40,075 bases of DNA, taken from Bifidobacterium breve. GTDB lineage: Bacteria; Cyanobacteriota; Cyanobacteriia; PCC-6307; Cyanobiaceae. Positions 18,734 to 27,720 of the stretch are shown one piece after another. The stretch's first letter is position 1. The number at the start of each line of letters is the position of its first letter. The stretch is taken from NCBI GenBank assembly GCA_943325005.2, contig CALPNT020000005.1, positions 1 through 40,075 of the forward strand, read 5' to 3'. The translations under genes were made by a program, and so were the position numbers. The notes under the pieces were generated by a model. That model searched no databases, had not been told where the DNA came from, and saw only the letters and a list, made by a program, of their open reading frames with translations.

Positions 18734-19561
18734 ATGGCAGTATCCAGTCAGTCTATTGGCCTTGATCATTTCAAGGCTGCTATCAGACTTTTTTCGGGAT
18801 TTCGGCCGCTGCTTGGTTTGCCTGTGGTGATGGCGCTGGGCCTGGGCACGTTGCCGGCTCGGGCGCTGCCAGCCGCTTCCGTCCAGCTTTTCCGCCTCAA
18901 TGGCAATGGCCTCAAGCCGATGCCGGCCATCACGGATGCTCTGGATCGGGCCCAGCTGCAGAGCAAGGCCCTGGCTCAGGCGCCCCAGGCGCCCCAGGCG
19001 GTCAAAGCACCCGTGGTGCTCGTGGCCCAGAGCAGTCCAGCTTCGCTCGGATCGCTCTCCAGTTATAGCCAGTCGTTCGTCGGTGCCCTGCCAGCCAATC
19101 TTGCCGGCAACGTGAGGCTCGTTTACATCGATCCCAACACCGGCACGATCGGGCAGGTGTTGGAAGAAATTGAAATGAGCGGCCCCAACGTCTCCATCAG
19201 TCCCGATCGTCTCCAGATCAGCATCAGGCTTCAGCCCACCAGCTCGATTCAGCCGGGGCAGACGGTGATGATGCAACTCCCTTCCACCACGCCGGCAGGG
19301 GATCCGATCGTCTATCCCAATCATCTGGCGTCCACCCCCTGTCAGTTCACGGTCACGGCGGTCTCGGCCCTGCCTCTGACCCCGTTGACTCCTGTTGCTC
19401 CCGCGGGAGCTCCACTTGCTGCAGCAGCTCCAACGGCCGCGGCTGGAATCTCTCCCCTGTTGATCCTGGGGGTCGTGGTGTTGGTGGGTGTAGGCGTGGC
19501 CGCTGCCGCCGGAGCTTTCAGCAGTAGCAGCGGCGGTGGGACCAATCCCAGTTCGCAGTAA
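18734..19561 (+). CDS. Unrecognised exported protein with C-terminal membrane anchor
   Basis: No family recognised. The 275-aa product from ATG 18734 has a hydrophobic export segment (LLGLPVVMALGLGTLPARALPA) ending near an Ala-x-Ala-like site. A Gln/Ala/Pro stretch with APQAPQA repeats follows. The central region is soluble and probably beta-rich (VRLVYIDPNTGTIGQVLEEIEMSGPNVSISPDRLQISIRL). After a Pro/Ala linker comes one strong membrane helix (ISPLLILGVVVLVGVGVAAAAGAF) and a Ser/Gly tail. The layout is that of a periplasmic or cell-surface protein held by its C-terminus. The track's TTG start is one codon upstream of the ATG. It sits 86 bp after ispD in AT-richer DNA and is followed by a second small exported protein. 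Confidence 0.75.
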   Translation: MAVSSQSIGLDHFKAAIRLFSGFRPLLGLPVVMALGLGTLPARALPAASVQLFRLNGNGLKPMPAITDALDRAQLQSKALAQAPQAPQAVKAPVVLVAQSSPASLGSLSSYSQSFVGALPANLAGNVRLVYIDPNTGTIGQVLEEIEMSGPNVSISPDRLQISIRLQPTSSIQPGQTVMMQLPSTTPAGDPIVYPNHLASTPCQFTVTAVSALPLTPLTPVAPAGAPLAAAAPTAAAGISPLLILGVVVLVGVGVAAAAGAFSSSSGGGTNPSSQ

Positions 19562-19624
19562 CTTCGCGTCTGCTCGTTAGCCGTTCAAACCGATCTGTTT
19601 TTTCTTCCAGCAATCGTGCGTCCA

Positions 19625-19930
19625 ATGTTCAGCCTGCCCTTGTCAACCCTGCTCTCCAGTCCTGCTGCTTGGCTGATCCTCGGCTTGGCGGCCAGCACCG
19701 ATCTGGTGCTGAGCCCAGCCTCGTTCGCTGCTCCGCCCAGCCCTTCGCCCTGCCAGGCAGCCGCCGCGGCGTCTTCCCCGGTCGCCGCGGCGGCTGGCAG
19801 TCCCTCCACCGATCTGCTGCTGGCCCAGGCCCTGCCAAGCCAACCGATCGGCGTTGAGCTCGGTGAGCCCGCCTGTACTTACGATCCCGTTGTGCCTTCC
19901 AAGCCTCAGCTGATTCGGGGCCTCTGGTGA
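19625..19930 (+). CDS. Unrecognised small secreted protein
   Basis: About 101 aa from ATG 19625 (an in-frame GTG lies 9 bp upstream). It has a typical signal peptide (MFSLPLSTLLSSPAAWLILGLAASTDLVLSPASFA, cleavage expected near ASFA-A). An Ala/Ser/Pro-rich linker with one Cys follows, then a more ordered C-terminus with a second Cys (VELGEPACTYDPVVPSKPQLIRGLW). No family is recognised. The two cysteines could pair in the periplasm. It follows the preceding exported protein by about 63 bp on the same strand. Confidence 0.65.
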   Translation: MFSLPLSTLLSSPAAWLILGLAASTDLVLSPASFAAPPSPSPCQAAAAASSPVAAAAGSPSTDLLLAQALPSQPIGVELGEPACTYDPVVPSKPQLIRGLW

Positions 19931-20014
19931 GCGCTGGCGAGCTGATCCATTCCCCTGGCTGAGCCCCGCTGATCGGCCTTCGCTTCGGCATGCTGTCAGC
20001 GGTTCGGCTGATCG

Positions 20015-21886
20015 GTGGTGAAGGCCAACTCTGCCCAGCTGAGAGCGTCCGTTGGGATCAATCCCTGGGCGATCCCCGGTTTCCGGCTCACTGGCTTCGG
20101 TCTGACCGGCTTCCGGTTGACGGGCTGCAGAGGCTTGTCGGCTGGATGGCGCTCGTTAAGAACTTTCGTGCTGGTTGCAGCGCTGGTTGCTCTTGCGGTG
20201 GCGATCACCCCGGACCCGTTCGCTGCGGCCTCGGCGGCAGCGTCAGTTCCGTCGACTGGCATGCCAGCCCCAGTGCAGCCGAAGGGACTGCCGGCCCCCG
20301 ATCCAGCGACTGCAGCCTTGCAGCCGGAGGCGCCGGTGCCGGCGTGGGTGAGCCTGGAAGGCAGGCCGGTGATCGAGATCCGTTCTGCCGTCGGTGCCCA
20401 GACTCCGGCGGGGGTGGCCAGGCGGGCTTCCGACGATCTGCGGGCCCTGGCGGACAGCCCGATCGCCCCTGAGCAGTTGCAGGTGCGCGAGCTGCCGCCT
20501 TACACCATGATCGGCCTGGTGGGAGACGACGGCCGTTTCCATCCCCGTCTGGCCCTTGATGATCGGGCCGCGGCGGCCTTCGGACTCTCCCGCAGCGAGC
20601 TCGCTGTGCAGTACCGCGATCAGTTGCGTGGGGCGATTCGTCAGTACCGCAGCAGCCATACGCCGCTCAGCTGGCTGCGGGGCACGGCCCTGGCTTTGCT
20701 GGTGCTGGCCATCTATCTCCTCTGGATCCGCGGCCAGAGCTGGCTCAATCTGCAGTTGGCCGCCAGGATTAATCGCCTCGCCCGCCAGGGCGGTCTGGGT
20801 CTGAGGTTGGGCGGTAGCCAGGTGCTCGACTCCCAGCAGGGGCAGGAAGCCCTGCAGCTGCTGCGCCGGCTGGGGCATTGGAGCCTGCTGCTGCTGATCA
20901 GCTATCTGCTGGTTCCCCTGCTGCTCGGTTTGTTTCCGCCCACCCAGGTGATCGCTGAGGGATTGCGTGCGCACCTGCTGCAGGTGTTGCAAAGGTTGCT
21001 GAATGGCCTGTTCGCCGCGGTTCCCAGCCTGCTGACGATTGCCTTGATCCTGGCGCTCACCCGTCTGGCGATGCAGGCCTGCGGGGCCTGGTTCCTGGCG
21101 ATCGAGCGGGGCCGGCTGCAGTTTCCGGGATTTTATCCGGAGTGGGCGAAGCCCACGGGCCGGCTGGTGTCAGCGGCGATCCTGATGGCGGGCCTGGTGA
21201 TTGCCTATCCCTATGTGCCCGGCTCCGGCAGCAAGGTGTTTCAGGGTGCCGGGCTGTTCGTGGGGGTGCTGGCGGCCCTGGGATCCAGTGCTGTGGCCAC
21301 CAATGTGATCAGTGGCTTGATGTTGATTTATACCCGTGCCTTTCAGGAAGGGGATCGGGTGGAGATCAACGGCGTGGTGGGGATGGTCCAGGATCGCGAC
21401 CTGCTGGTGACCCGCATCCAGACCCCTCGCGATGAGCTGGTGAGCATCCCCAATGCCACGGTGATCACCTCTTCGATCATCAATTTCAGCTTCTCGCGCC
21501 GGGAGATCCAGCGGCCGGTGGCGGTCGCCACCACGGTCACCATCGGCTACGACGTGCCCTGGCGGCAGGTGCAGGCGCTGCTGCTGCAGGCGGCCCGCAG
21601 CACGGACGGGATCGTCTCCGATCCGGAGCCTCTGGTGCTGCAGACCGCGCTCAACGATTTCCACATCAGTTATGAACTCAACGCCCATGTGCGGGAGGTG
21701 GATCGCTATCGCGAGACCCTCTCGGCCTTGTTGGCAGCGATTCAGGACAGTTTTGCGGCAGCTGATGTCGAGATCATGTCGCCTGGCTACCACGCCATCC
21801 GCGACGGCAACGCCCGCACCGTGCCACCACCCCCTCCTGATCCGACCCCCTCAGCTGTGCCGCGGAAGGCTGGATCCACTCCTTAG
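20015..21886 (+). CDS. MscS family mechanosensitive ion channel, large N-terminal domain
   Basis: Releases solutes when membrane tension rises. The C-terminal half has the MscS core: pore helix VFQGAGLFVGVLAALGSSAVATNVISGLMLIYTRAFQEGDRVEINGVVGMVQDRDLLVTRIQTPRDELVSIPNA, then the beta domain and the C-terminal alpha/beta domain. Upstream are three or four more membrane helices (about residues 215-235, 285-305, 330-350, 385-400) and a periplasmic part (about 75-210). A likely signal peptide is SLRTFVLVAALVALAVAITPDPFAAASA (about 47-75). The first 45 residues before it, including the GFRLT repeats, are odd for an export signal; the real start may be a TTG or GTG downstream. The 623-aa track length is within the range of longer MscS-like proteins. 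Confidence 0.9.
   Translation: MVKANSAQLRASVGINPWAIPGFRLTGFGLTGFRLTGCRGLSAGWRSLRTFVLVAALVALAVAITPDPFAAASAAASVPSTGMPAPVQPKGLPAPDPATAALQPEAPVPAWVSLEGRPVIEIRSAVGAQTPAGVARRASDDLRALADSPIAPEQLQVRELPPYTMIGLVGDDGRFHPRLALDDRAAAAFGLSRSELAVQYRDQLRGAIRQYRSSHTPLSWLRGTALALLVLAIYLLWIRGQSWLNLQLAARINRLARQGGLGLRLGGSQVLDSQQGQEALQLLRRLGHWSLLLLISYLLVPLLLGLFPPTQVIAEGLRAHLLQVLQRLLNGLFAAVPSLLTIALILALTRLAMQACGAWFLAIERGRLQFPGFYPEWAKPTGRLVSAAILMAGLVIAYPYVPGSGSKVFQGAGLFVGVLAALGSSAVATNVISGLMLIYTRAFQEGDRVEINGVVGMVQDRDLLVTRIQTPRDELVSIPNATVITSSIINFSFSRREIQRPVAVATTVTIGYDVPWRQVQALLLQAARSTDGIVSDPEPLVLQTALNDFHISYELNAHVREVDRYRETLSALLAAIQDSFAAADVEIMSPGYHAIRDGNARTVPPPPPDPTPSAVPRKAGSTP
20078..20122 (+). repeat. 15-bp tandem repeat, three units
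   Basis: Units ggtttccggctcact, ggcttcggtctgacc and ggcttccggttgacg lie head to tail and would encode GFRLT GFGLT GFRLT at the start of the MscS frame. If translation begins downstream, they lie in the leader instead. Confidence 0.8.
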
Positions 21887-22809
21887 GTGAGCAGGCTGAG
21901 GCGGCCCCGATCGCCGTCGAGGCGCGCCCGCACGCCAAGGGGCAGGGCGGCATTGCCCACGTGGTGGCCGATCGGCAGCTGGGCCACCACCGGCACCCCG
22001 AGATCGAGGCTGCGTTCGCGCAGCACCTGGTCGAGGTTGAAGCGGCGTTCCGGTGGCTCGCCGGCACGGGCATCGGCGGTGTCCCAGCCCTCGAAACTGC
22101 CGAAGCCGAGGCCGGCCAGCTGTTGCAGGGCGCCGCAGAGGCGCCATTGGGTGAGCATGCGCTCGATCCGATAAGGGGGCTCGCCCACGTCCTCGAGGAT
22201 CAGGATGGCGCCTTTGAGTCGTGGCAGGTGGGGGGTACCCAGCAGATGGGTGGCCACGGTGAGATTGGCCACCAGCAGCGGCCCTTCGGCGCAGCCGCTG
22301 TGCCAGCCGATCCCCTCGAGATCGGCCACCGGTGCACCGAACAGCAACTCCTGCAGCCGTTCCTGGCTCCATGCCGGTTCGGCGGCCAGGGTGGTGAGCA
22401 TCGGTCCATGCACGCCGCCGCCAAGCCCTTGGCAGACCCGGTCGAACAGCAGGGAGGTGACGTCGGAGAAGCCCAGCAGCCAGCCAGAGGGTTGCTGCAG
22501 TGGATATTCCAGCAAGCGGGCCGCTCCCCAGCCGCCACGCACGCAGGCCAGCAGCGCCGCCTGGGGTTCGCCGGCTGGGCCAGGCGCGATCAGATCGGCC
22601 AGCCGTGCCTGATCGCGGCCGGCCAGGTAACCCCAGCGGCGCTCGCCATAGGCGAGGGGGTCGCCGATCACCTCCAGCCCCCAGCCCGCCAGGATCGCCA
22701 AGCCTGCCTGCAGGCGAGCGGTTTCCTCGAGCGCTGAGCTGGCGGCCACCAACCGCACCCGATCGCCGCGGCGCAGGGGGGGCGGCTGGGGAGTGAAAGG
22801 GGCGGCCAT
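21883..22809 (-). CDS. ldcA: LD-carboxypeptidase (S66 family)
   Basis: S66 peptidases remove the terminal D-Ala from muramoyl-tetrapeptides during peptidoglycan recycling. The 308-aa protein has LRRGDRVRLVAASSALEE at the N-terminus, the nucleophile region GFSDVTSLLF, the glutamate region LEDVGEPPYRIERML and the histidine region PIGHHVGNAALPLG. The Ser, Glu and His of the triad are thus all present. Its ATG overlaps the ubiA stop by one base (TGATG), so the two are translationally coupled. At its other end the stop overlaps the mscS stop by 4 bp, tail to tail. Confidence 0.93.
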   Translation of the reverse strand: MAAPFTPQPPPLRRGDRVRLVAASSALEETARLQAGLAILAGWGLEVIGDPLAYGERRWGYLAGRDQARLADLIAPGPAGEPQAALLACVRGGWGAARLLEYPLQQPSGWLLGFSDVTSLLFDRVCQGLGGGVHGPMLTTLAAEPAWSQERLQELLFGAPVADLEGIGWHSGCAEGPLLVANLTVATHLLGTPHLPRLKGAILILEDVGEPPYRIERMLTQWRLCGALQQLAGLGFGSFEGWDTADARAGEPPERRFNLDQVLRERSLDLGVPVVAQLPIGHHVGNAALPLGVRARLDGDRGRLSLLT

Positions 22810-23717
22810 CAGAGCTGGGGCAGGATCAGAGCCAGCAGCAGCAGGCCGCCAAGTTTCACCTGGTTGCTGAAGTGGTGGCCGTAGGCGCTGCGGGGCAGCT
22901 CTGGGCGCTGCAACTGGTGGGCTTCGCGCAGCATGCCGGCGCTGGCCAGGGCCCAGGGCAGCCAGAACAGCGCCCCACCGATCCCCTGGAGCTGGGCCGC
23001 CAGCGCCAGGGCCGTGGCGGTGAGGCCGTAACAGAGGGCGACAGCTTGGGGTGCCCTTGGGCCCAGGCTGAGGGCACTGCTGCGCACGCCCACCACCCGG
23101 TCGTCATCCCGGTCGGCCATCGCATAAACGGTGTCGAAGCCGAAGGTCCAGGTGAGGGTGGCCAGCCAGGTGAGGGCCAGGGGCCAGCCCTGCAGCGTGC
23201 CGCTGGCGGCGGCCCAGGGAATCAGCACGGCGAAGCCCCAGCAGAGGGCCAGCACCAGCTGGGGGTAGCCGAACCAGCGCTTGGCTGAGGGATAGAGCAA
23301 GACCGGCGGCAGGGCCGCCAGGGCCAGCAGCAGGCAGAGTTTTTTGGAGGCGGCGGGCAGGGCCAGCACCACCAGCAGCGCGGCGAGCAGGCAGAGCACC
23401 AGCAGAATCACGGCGGTGCTGACGCCCAGGCGGCCAGCGGCCAGGGGGCGATGGCGGGTGCGTTCCACCAGCGGGTCGATGCGCCGGTCCCAGAGGTCGT
23501 TGGCGATGCAGCCCGCCGCACTCACGGCCAGCCCGCCCAGCACCATCCAGCCCACCAACGGCGGCGGCGGCGGCGCCAGGGGCTGGAGCCACAACGCCCA
23601 ACCGGCGGGAATCAGCAGGATCAGCCGCCCGCTCGGCTTGTGCCAGCGCACCAGCTCCAGCGAAGCCCGCAGGTCGGCGCCGAGGGAGCCGGCGGTCTGG
23701 GGCCTGGCTTCCGTCAT
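22809..23717 (-). CDS. ubiA: 4-hydroxybenzoate polyprenyltransferase (UbiA family)
   Basis: Attaches a polyprenyl tail to 4-hydroxybenzoate in the membrane; in cyanobacteria this enzyme serves plastoquinone synthesis. The 302-aa protein has the two Asp-rich sites, NDLWDRRIDPLVERTRHRPLAAG and YAMADRDDDRVVGVRSSAL, and about eight or nine hydrophobic helices. The LELVRWHKPSGRLILLIPAGWAL start is typical. The 775-aa track ORF is a false extension through ppx on the opposite strand. The ATG at 23717 (MTEARPQ) gives a normal length. Divergent from ppx with about 200 bp between. Confidence 0.94.
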   Translation of the reverse strand: MTEARPQTAGSLGADLRASLELVRWHKPSGRLILLIPAGWALWLQPLAPPPPPLVGWMVLGGLAVSAAGCIANDLWDRRIDPLVERTRHRPLAAGRLGVSTAVILLVLCLLAALLVVLALPAASKKLCLLLALAALPPVLLYPSAKRWFGYPQLVLALCWGFAVLIPWAAASGTLQGWPLALTWLATLTWTFGFDTVYAMADRDDDRVVGVRSSALSLGPRAPQAVALCYGLTATALALAAQLQGIGGALFWLPWALASAGMLREAHQLQRPELPRSAYGHHFSNQVKLGGLLLLALILPQL

Positions 23718-23915
23718 CGGCTCGGGGGCAATGAATCCAGGGTAGGAGTGAGCCTGGATCACGCCGTCGTCAGCCGGTTGGGGCGTCGAAGCCTCCTCGT
23801 GCTGGGGTGGCAGCGGCTCCGGGCAGCCTGGATTTCCGCTCACACGGTTCGGCGCTCGGCCCGAGAGCACTTTCAATGGCAAAGTGACGCCGCCTCCGGC
23901 CGCCGGTCCTGCCCC

Positions 23916-25634
23916 ATGGTCCAGTCCTCCGCCGTGGTCAGGCCTGTGGCTGAACGTCGGGTGGCGGCGATTGATATCGGCACCAACTCGATCCATCTGC
24001 TGATCGCCGCGATCGATCCGGCGTTGCACAGTTTCAGTGTGGTGCTGGCTGAAAAGTCCACCACGCGGCTCGGTGAGCGGGATCCAGACACGGGCGATCT
24101 CAGTGCTGATGCGATTGAACGGGCCTTCCGCACCCTGCGCCATTGCCGTGATCTGGCCGCTAGCCATGGCGTCGAGCAGATCGTGACGGCGGCCACCAGT
24201 GCGGTGCGGGAGGCGCCCAATGGTCGCGATTTTCTGCTGGCGCTGCAGGAGCAGCTTGACCTGGACGTGGATCTGGTGAGTGGTCCGGAGGAAGCCCGCC
24301 TGATCTACCTCGGTGTGGTGTCGGGGATGGCCTTCGGCGAGACGCCCCACTGGATCCTTGACATCGGCGGCGGCTCCACCGAACTGGTGCTCGCCGACGG
24401 ACGGGATGCCCGCGCCCTGACCAGCACCCGCATCGGCGCCGTGCGGCTGCAGCGGGAGTTTTGCCAGCAGGATCCGCTCAGCGAGCCGCGACGCACCTTT
24501 CTGCAGGCCTACATCCAGGGGGCCCTTGATCCGGCCGTGGCCCAGGTGAAGCGGGCGCTGAAGAGCGGCGAATGCCCGGTGATGGTGGGGACCAGTGGCA
24601 CGGCGATGGCCCTGGCGGCTCTGGCGGCGGCCGAGGATCCCAAGCCGCCGCTCAAGCTGGGTGGCTATCGCCTCAGTCGGGAGCGGATCGATCAGTTGGT
24701 GGAACGGCTGCTGCTGCTGACGCCCGAGCAGCGCCGGGCCCTGGCGCCGATCAATGATCGCCGCGCCGAAATCATCGTGCCGGGCTCGTTGATCCTGCAG
24801 ACGGCGATGACGATGCTGGGGGCCAAGGAGTTGGTGGTGTGTGAGCGGGCGCTGCGCGAGGGGCTGATCGTGGACTGGATGCTGCGCAACGATCTGCTCG
24901 GCGATCGCTTTGCCTTCCAGAGCACAATCCGGGAGCGCACGGTGTTGCATCTGGCGCGCAATTACGGCGTTGATGCGGGGCGGGCGGATCGGGTGGCGAG
25001 CCATGCCCTGAGCCTCTACGACCAGACCTACGGCCTGCTGCACCACGATGAGGGGGAGGGGCGGCTGCTGCTCTGGGCGGCCGCCCAGCTGCACACCTGC
25101 GGCAAGCACATCAACATCGCCGCTTATCACAAACACACCTGGTATCTAATCCGGCATGGGGAGTTGCTGGGCTACTCCGAAACCGAACATCTGATGGTGG
25201 CGGCGATGGCTCGCTATCACCGCCGCGGCTTACCGAAGAAACGGCATGAGTCCTGGCAGCTGATCGAAGGTCGGCAGGAGCGGCGCACGGTGGCCAGCCT
25301 TTCGCTGGTGCTGCGCCTGGCCGCCGCCCTCGATCGCCGACCGGAGGGTGTGATCGCCGCGCTCCAGGTCCATCCCGAAGGGCCGCGCAGCAACCCCAGT
25401 GGTTTCAGGGTGAGCCTGCAGCCACTGCCCAGCAGTGAGGTGCAGGCCAGCGGCGAGGCGCCGGCAGCGGCGGATCTGAGCCTCGAATACTGGAGCCTGC
25501 AGGCCTGCACCGATGTGGTCAAGGAGGCCACCGGGCTGCAGATGCGGCTGCCGGCCAGTCCTGCCGCGGGGATGATGCCGATCGGCTCGGGCCTGACCCA
25601 GCCCGGATCCGCGGCTGCGGCTGTGGCCGGCTGA
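23916..25634 (+). CDS. ppx: Exopolyphosphatase / guanosine pentaphosphate phosphatase (Ppx/GppA)
   Basis: Removes terminal phosphate from polyphosphate, and in some members from pppGpp. The N-terminal ASKHA fold is seen in VAAIDIGTNSIHLLI (about residues 17-30), VTAATSAVREAPNG, GPEEARLIYLGVV and ILDIGGGSTELVLADG. The C-terminal half has the HD-like domain with HLARNYGVDAGRADRVASHALSLYDQ, AAQLHTCGKHINIAAYHKHTWYLI and MVAAMARYHRRG. The protein is 572 aa, as in long Ppx proteins. The track start at 23451 lies antisense to ubiA; ATG 23916 (MVQSSAVVRP) is preferred. It stands alone on the plus strand. Confidence 0.94.
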   Translation: MVQSSAVVRPVAERRVAAIDIGTNSIHLLIAAIDPALHSFSVVLAEKSTTRLGERDPDTGDLSADAIERAFRTLRHCRDLAASHGVEQIVTAATSAVREAPNGRDFLLALQEQLDLDVDLVSGPEEARLIYLGVVSGMAFGETPHWILDIGGGSTELVLADGRDARALTSTRIGAVRLQREFCQQDPLSEPRRTFLQAYIQGALDPAVAQVKRALKSGECPVMVGTSGTAMALAALAAAEDPKPPLKLGGYRLSRERIDQLVERLLLLTPEQRRALAPINDRRAEIIVPGSLILQTAMTMLGAKELVVCERALREGLIVDWMLRNDLLGDRFAFQSTIRERTVLHLARNYGVDAGRADRVASHALSLYDQTYGLLHHDEGEGRLLLWAAAQLHTCGKHINIAAYHKHTWYLIRHGELLGYSETEHLMVAAMARYHRRGLPKKRHESWQLIEGRQERRTVASLSLVLRLAAALDRRPEGVIAALQVHPEGPRSNPSGFRVSLQPLPSSEVQASGEAPAAADLSLEYWSLQACTDVVKEATGLQMRLPASPAAGMMPIGSGLTQPGSAAAAVAG

Positions 25635-25675
25635 AGCGGGCGGGGATTCGCGGGCTTGCTTGTGCTGCTGGTTTT

Positions 25676-25709
25676 CCAGCCGGTGCCTCTGGCTTCCCAG
25701 CCGGTGCCT
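25676..25709. repeat. Direct repeat of CCAGCCGGTGCCT, 21 bp apart
   Basis: The 13-mer occurs at 25676-25688 and again at 25697-25709, just downstream of ppx; the flanking bases (ttttccag, cttcccag) are similar, suggesting a small tandem duplication. Confidence 0.7.
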
Positions 25710-25962
25710 TCGCTGTTTTGTGGAGGCGACGTCAAGCTCAGCCGAGGCTGCCGCCCAGCAACCGGATTGATGGCACTTCAGTTGATCTGAGGACTGCCGA
25801 CCTGAATCAATTTGGTTGTCTTGTCGAAGTATCTTGGCAAGCTTCGGTTTGGATGGGCCGTTTAGATTCCAGTCTAAAAATGTGCTCGAATGGCTCAATC
25901 CGTTCATGCAGGTCTAGGTTTGCCATCGCCCAGACGCGTTTCTGGCGAAGCCCATCTGTAGG

Positions 25963-25988
25963 TGTAATCACAGTCAAGTGTGATTACA
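25963..25988. repeat. Perfect 10-bp inverted repeat, 6-nt spacer
   Basis: TGTAATCACA-gtcaag-TGTGATTACA, about 20 bp downstream of the tRNA-Val 3' end on its strand. It could fold as an RNA hairpin after the tRNA or serve as a dimeric regulator site. There is no U-tract directly after the stem on either strand, so it is not a standard intrinsic terminator. Confidence 0.7.
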
Positions 25989-26008
25989 GTAAAAACCCAA
26001 AATCAAGA

Positions 26009-26080
<72 letters not shown>

Positions 26081-26191
26081 AAGTGCAGCCACCAGGATCT
26101 GGTCCGTGACTCCTGCGGCAGCATAGATCACGGCTGGGGCGGATCCGTTCCGCTGCGGACCCCTCGGGGGTGGGGGCGTTGATCCTTCAGC

Positions 26192-27685
26192 ATGGAGTCT
26201 TGTCAGCCGCTGCCGGTGTCCGAGTCCGCCGCCATCCCATCCGCCGATATCCCTGTAGCTGAAACCGATGTGCTGATCATCGGCGGCGGGGTGTGTGGCA
26301 CCGCCCTGCTGTTTGAACTGGCCCGCTACACCGATCTCGGCCACCTCACCCTGGTGGAGCGCTACGACCAGTTGGCCCAGGTCAACTCCCGTGCCACCAA
26401 CAACAGTCAGACGATCCACTGCGGCGACATCGAGACCAACTACAGCCTCGAGAAGGCGCGCTCGGTGAAGCACACCGCCGAGATGATCGGTCGCTACGCC
26501 GAGTTGCTGGCGCCCGAGCAGGCCAGTCGCTGTGTGTTCCGCACCCCCAAGCTGGTGCTGGCAGTGGGGGAGCGGGAATGTGCTTTCCTGCGCCAGCGCT
26601 TTGCCAGCTTCTCGCCCCATTTCCCGGCGATGGAGTTGCTGGAGAAAGCGCAGATCGCCGAGTGGGAGCCCGCCGTGGCCCTGGTGGATGGGGTGTTGCG
26701 TCCCGAGGAGATCGTGGCGATCGGTATCCGCCATTCGCCCACAGCGGTGGATTACGAGGCCCTGGCCGAGTCGTTTGTGCAGCAGGCGCGCCTGGCCTTG
26801 GCCGACAGCGGCCGCCAGCTGGATCTGCAGCTGGGCACCGAGGCCGAGCGGCTCGTGCCGGAGGCCGATGCCATTCGGGTGGAGCTGCGGGGCCCCACCG
26901 GACGCCGCACGCTGCGGGCCCGTCATGTGGTGGTCAACGCCGGCGCCCACAGCCTGTTGCTGGCCCAGCGGCTGGGTTTCGGTTTGGAGTACTCCTGCCT
27001 GCCGGTGGCGGGCAGTTTTTACTTCACGCCGGATCTGCTGCGCGGCAAGGTCTACACCGTGCAGAACGACAAGCTGCCCTTTGCCGCGATCCATGGCGAT
27101 CCGGATGTGCGGGCCCCCGGCAAGACCCGCTTCGGCCCCACGGCGCTGCTGTTGCCGTTGCTGGAGCGTTACCGGCCGGCCTCGTTCTGGCAGTTCCTGC
27201 AGGTGCTGCGACTGGATTGGGCCGTGCTTGCCGTGTTCTGGCAGCTGTTCAGCGTGGCCGATATCCGGAGCTACATCGTGCGCAACCTGCTGTTCGAGCT
27301 GCCCTGGCTGGGCCGCCGTCTGTTCCTGGCCGATGCCCGCAAGATTGTGCCCGGCATGAAGCTGGAGGATCTGCGCTTTGCCAAGGGCTATGGCGGCGTG
27401 CGGCCCCAGCTGATCGACAAGCGCAACCGTCGCCTGATGCTCGGTGAGGTGAGTATCCCGGCGATCCCCAGGCTGATTTTCAACGTCACTCCCTCCCCCG
27501 GCGGTACCTGCTGCCTGGGCAATGCCGAACGGGATCTGGAGGTGATTGCGGCCCAGCTGGATTGCTGGGTGGATCGCCAGCGGCTGGCCCGGGAGTTGCA
27601 CGGTGAGTCGGTGGAGGTGTTGGCGGCGGAGAGCCGTTCGCCAGGCACCGATGGCCCGCTCGATCGGCGCAGCGAAGCTGCTTAA
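26192..27685 (+). CDS. mqo: FAD-dependent malate:quinone oxidoreductase-like protein
   Basis: Mqo enzymes are peripheral membrane flavoproteins that oxidise malate to oxaloacetate and pass electrons to quinone. After a 24-residue leader, the protein has the Rossmann motif DVLIIGGGVCGTALLFELARY, the Mqo-like LTLVERYDQLAQVNSRATNNSQTIHCGDIETNY, and a C-terminal FAD-contact stretch RLIFNVTPSPGGTCCLGNAERD. The 497-aa length matches Mqo. The family is clear, but substrate specificity (malate or another 2-hydroxy acid) is not proven by sequence; the symbol is tentative. The start is ATG 26192. It leads a plus-strand run of four genes. Confidence 0.82.
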   Translation: MESCQPLPVSESAAIPSADIPVAETDVLIIGGGVCGTALLFELARYTDLGHLTLVERYDQLAQVNSRATNNSQTIHCGDIETNYSLEKARSVKHTAEMIGRYAELLAPEQASRCVFRTPKLVLAVGERECAFLRQRFASFSPHFPAMELLEKAQIAEWEPAVALVDGVLRPEEIVAIGIRHSPTAVDYEALAESFVQQARLALADSGRQLDLQLGTEAERLVPEADAIRVELRGPTGRRTLRARHVVVNAGAHSLLLAQRLGFGLEYSCLPVAGSFYFTPDLLRGKVYTVQNDKLPFAAIHGDPDVRAPGKTRFGPTALLLPLLERYRPASFWQFLQVLRLDWAVLAVFWQLFSVADIRSYIVRNLLFELPWLGRRLFLADARKIVPGMKLEDLRFAKGYGGVRPQLIDKRNRRLMLGEVSIPAIPRLIFNVTPSPGGTCCLGNAERDLEVIAAQLDCWVDRQRLARELHGESVEVLAAESRSPGTDGPLDRRSEAA

Positions 27686-27720
27686 CGTTCGGGGGTGGTG
27701 CGCTGCAGGCGATCAACCGG

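Larger units (their letters stand above)
25635..26008. other. Intergenic region between ppx and tRNA-Val
   Basis: About 375 bp, more AT-rich than the flanks. It holds a 21-bp imperfect duplication near its left end, short hairpins, and a perfect 10-bp inverted repeat near the tRNA. The 105-aa plus-strand track ORF here runs into the tRNA and shows no protein features. Confidence 0.6.

Noticed and set aside
23451-23915. N-terminal extension of ppx in the 727-aa ORF
   Set aside because: It overlaps ubiA antisense and has no domain; Ppx begins at the ATG at 23916.
22809-25136. 775-aa minus-strand ORF
   Set aside because: Only the last 302 codons (from 23717) are UbiA; the rest runs antisense through ppx.
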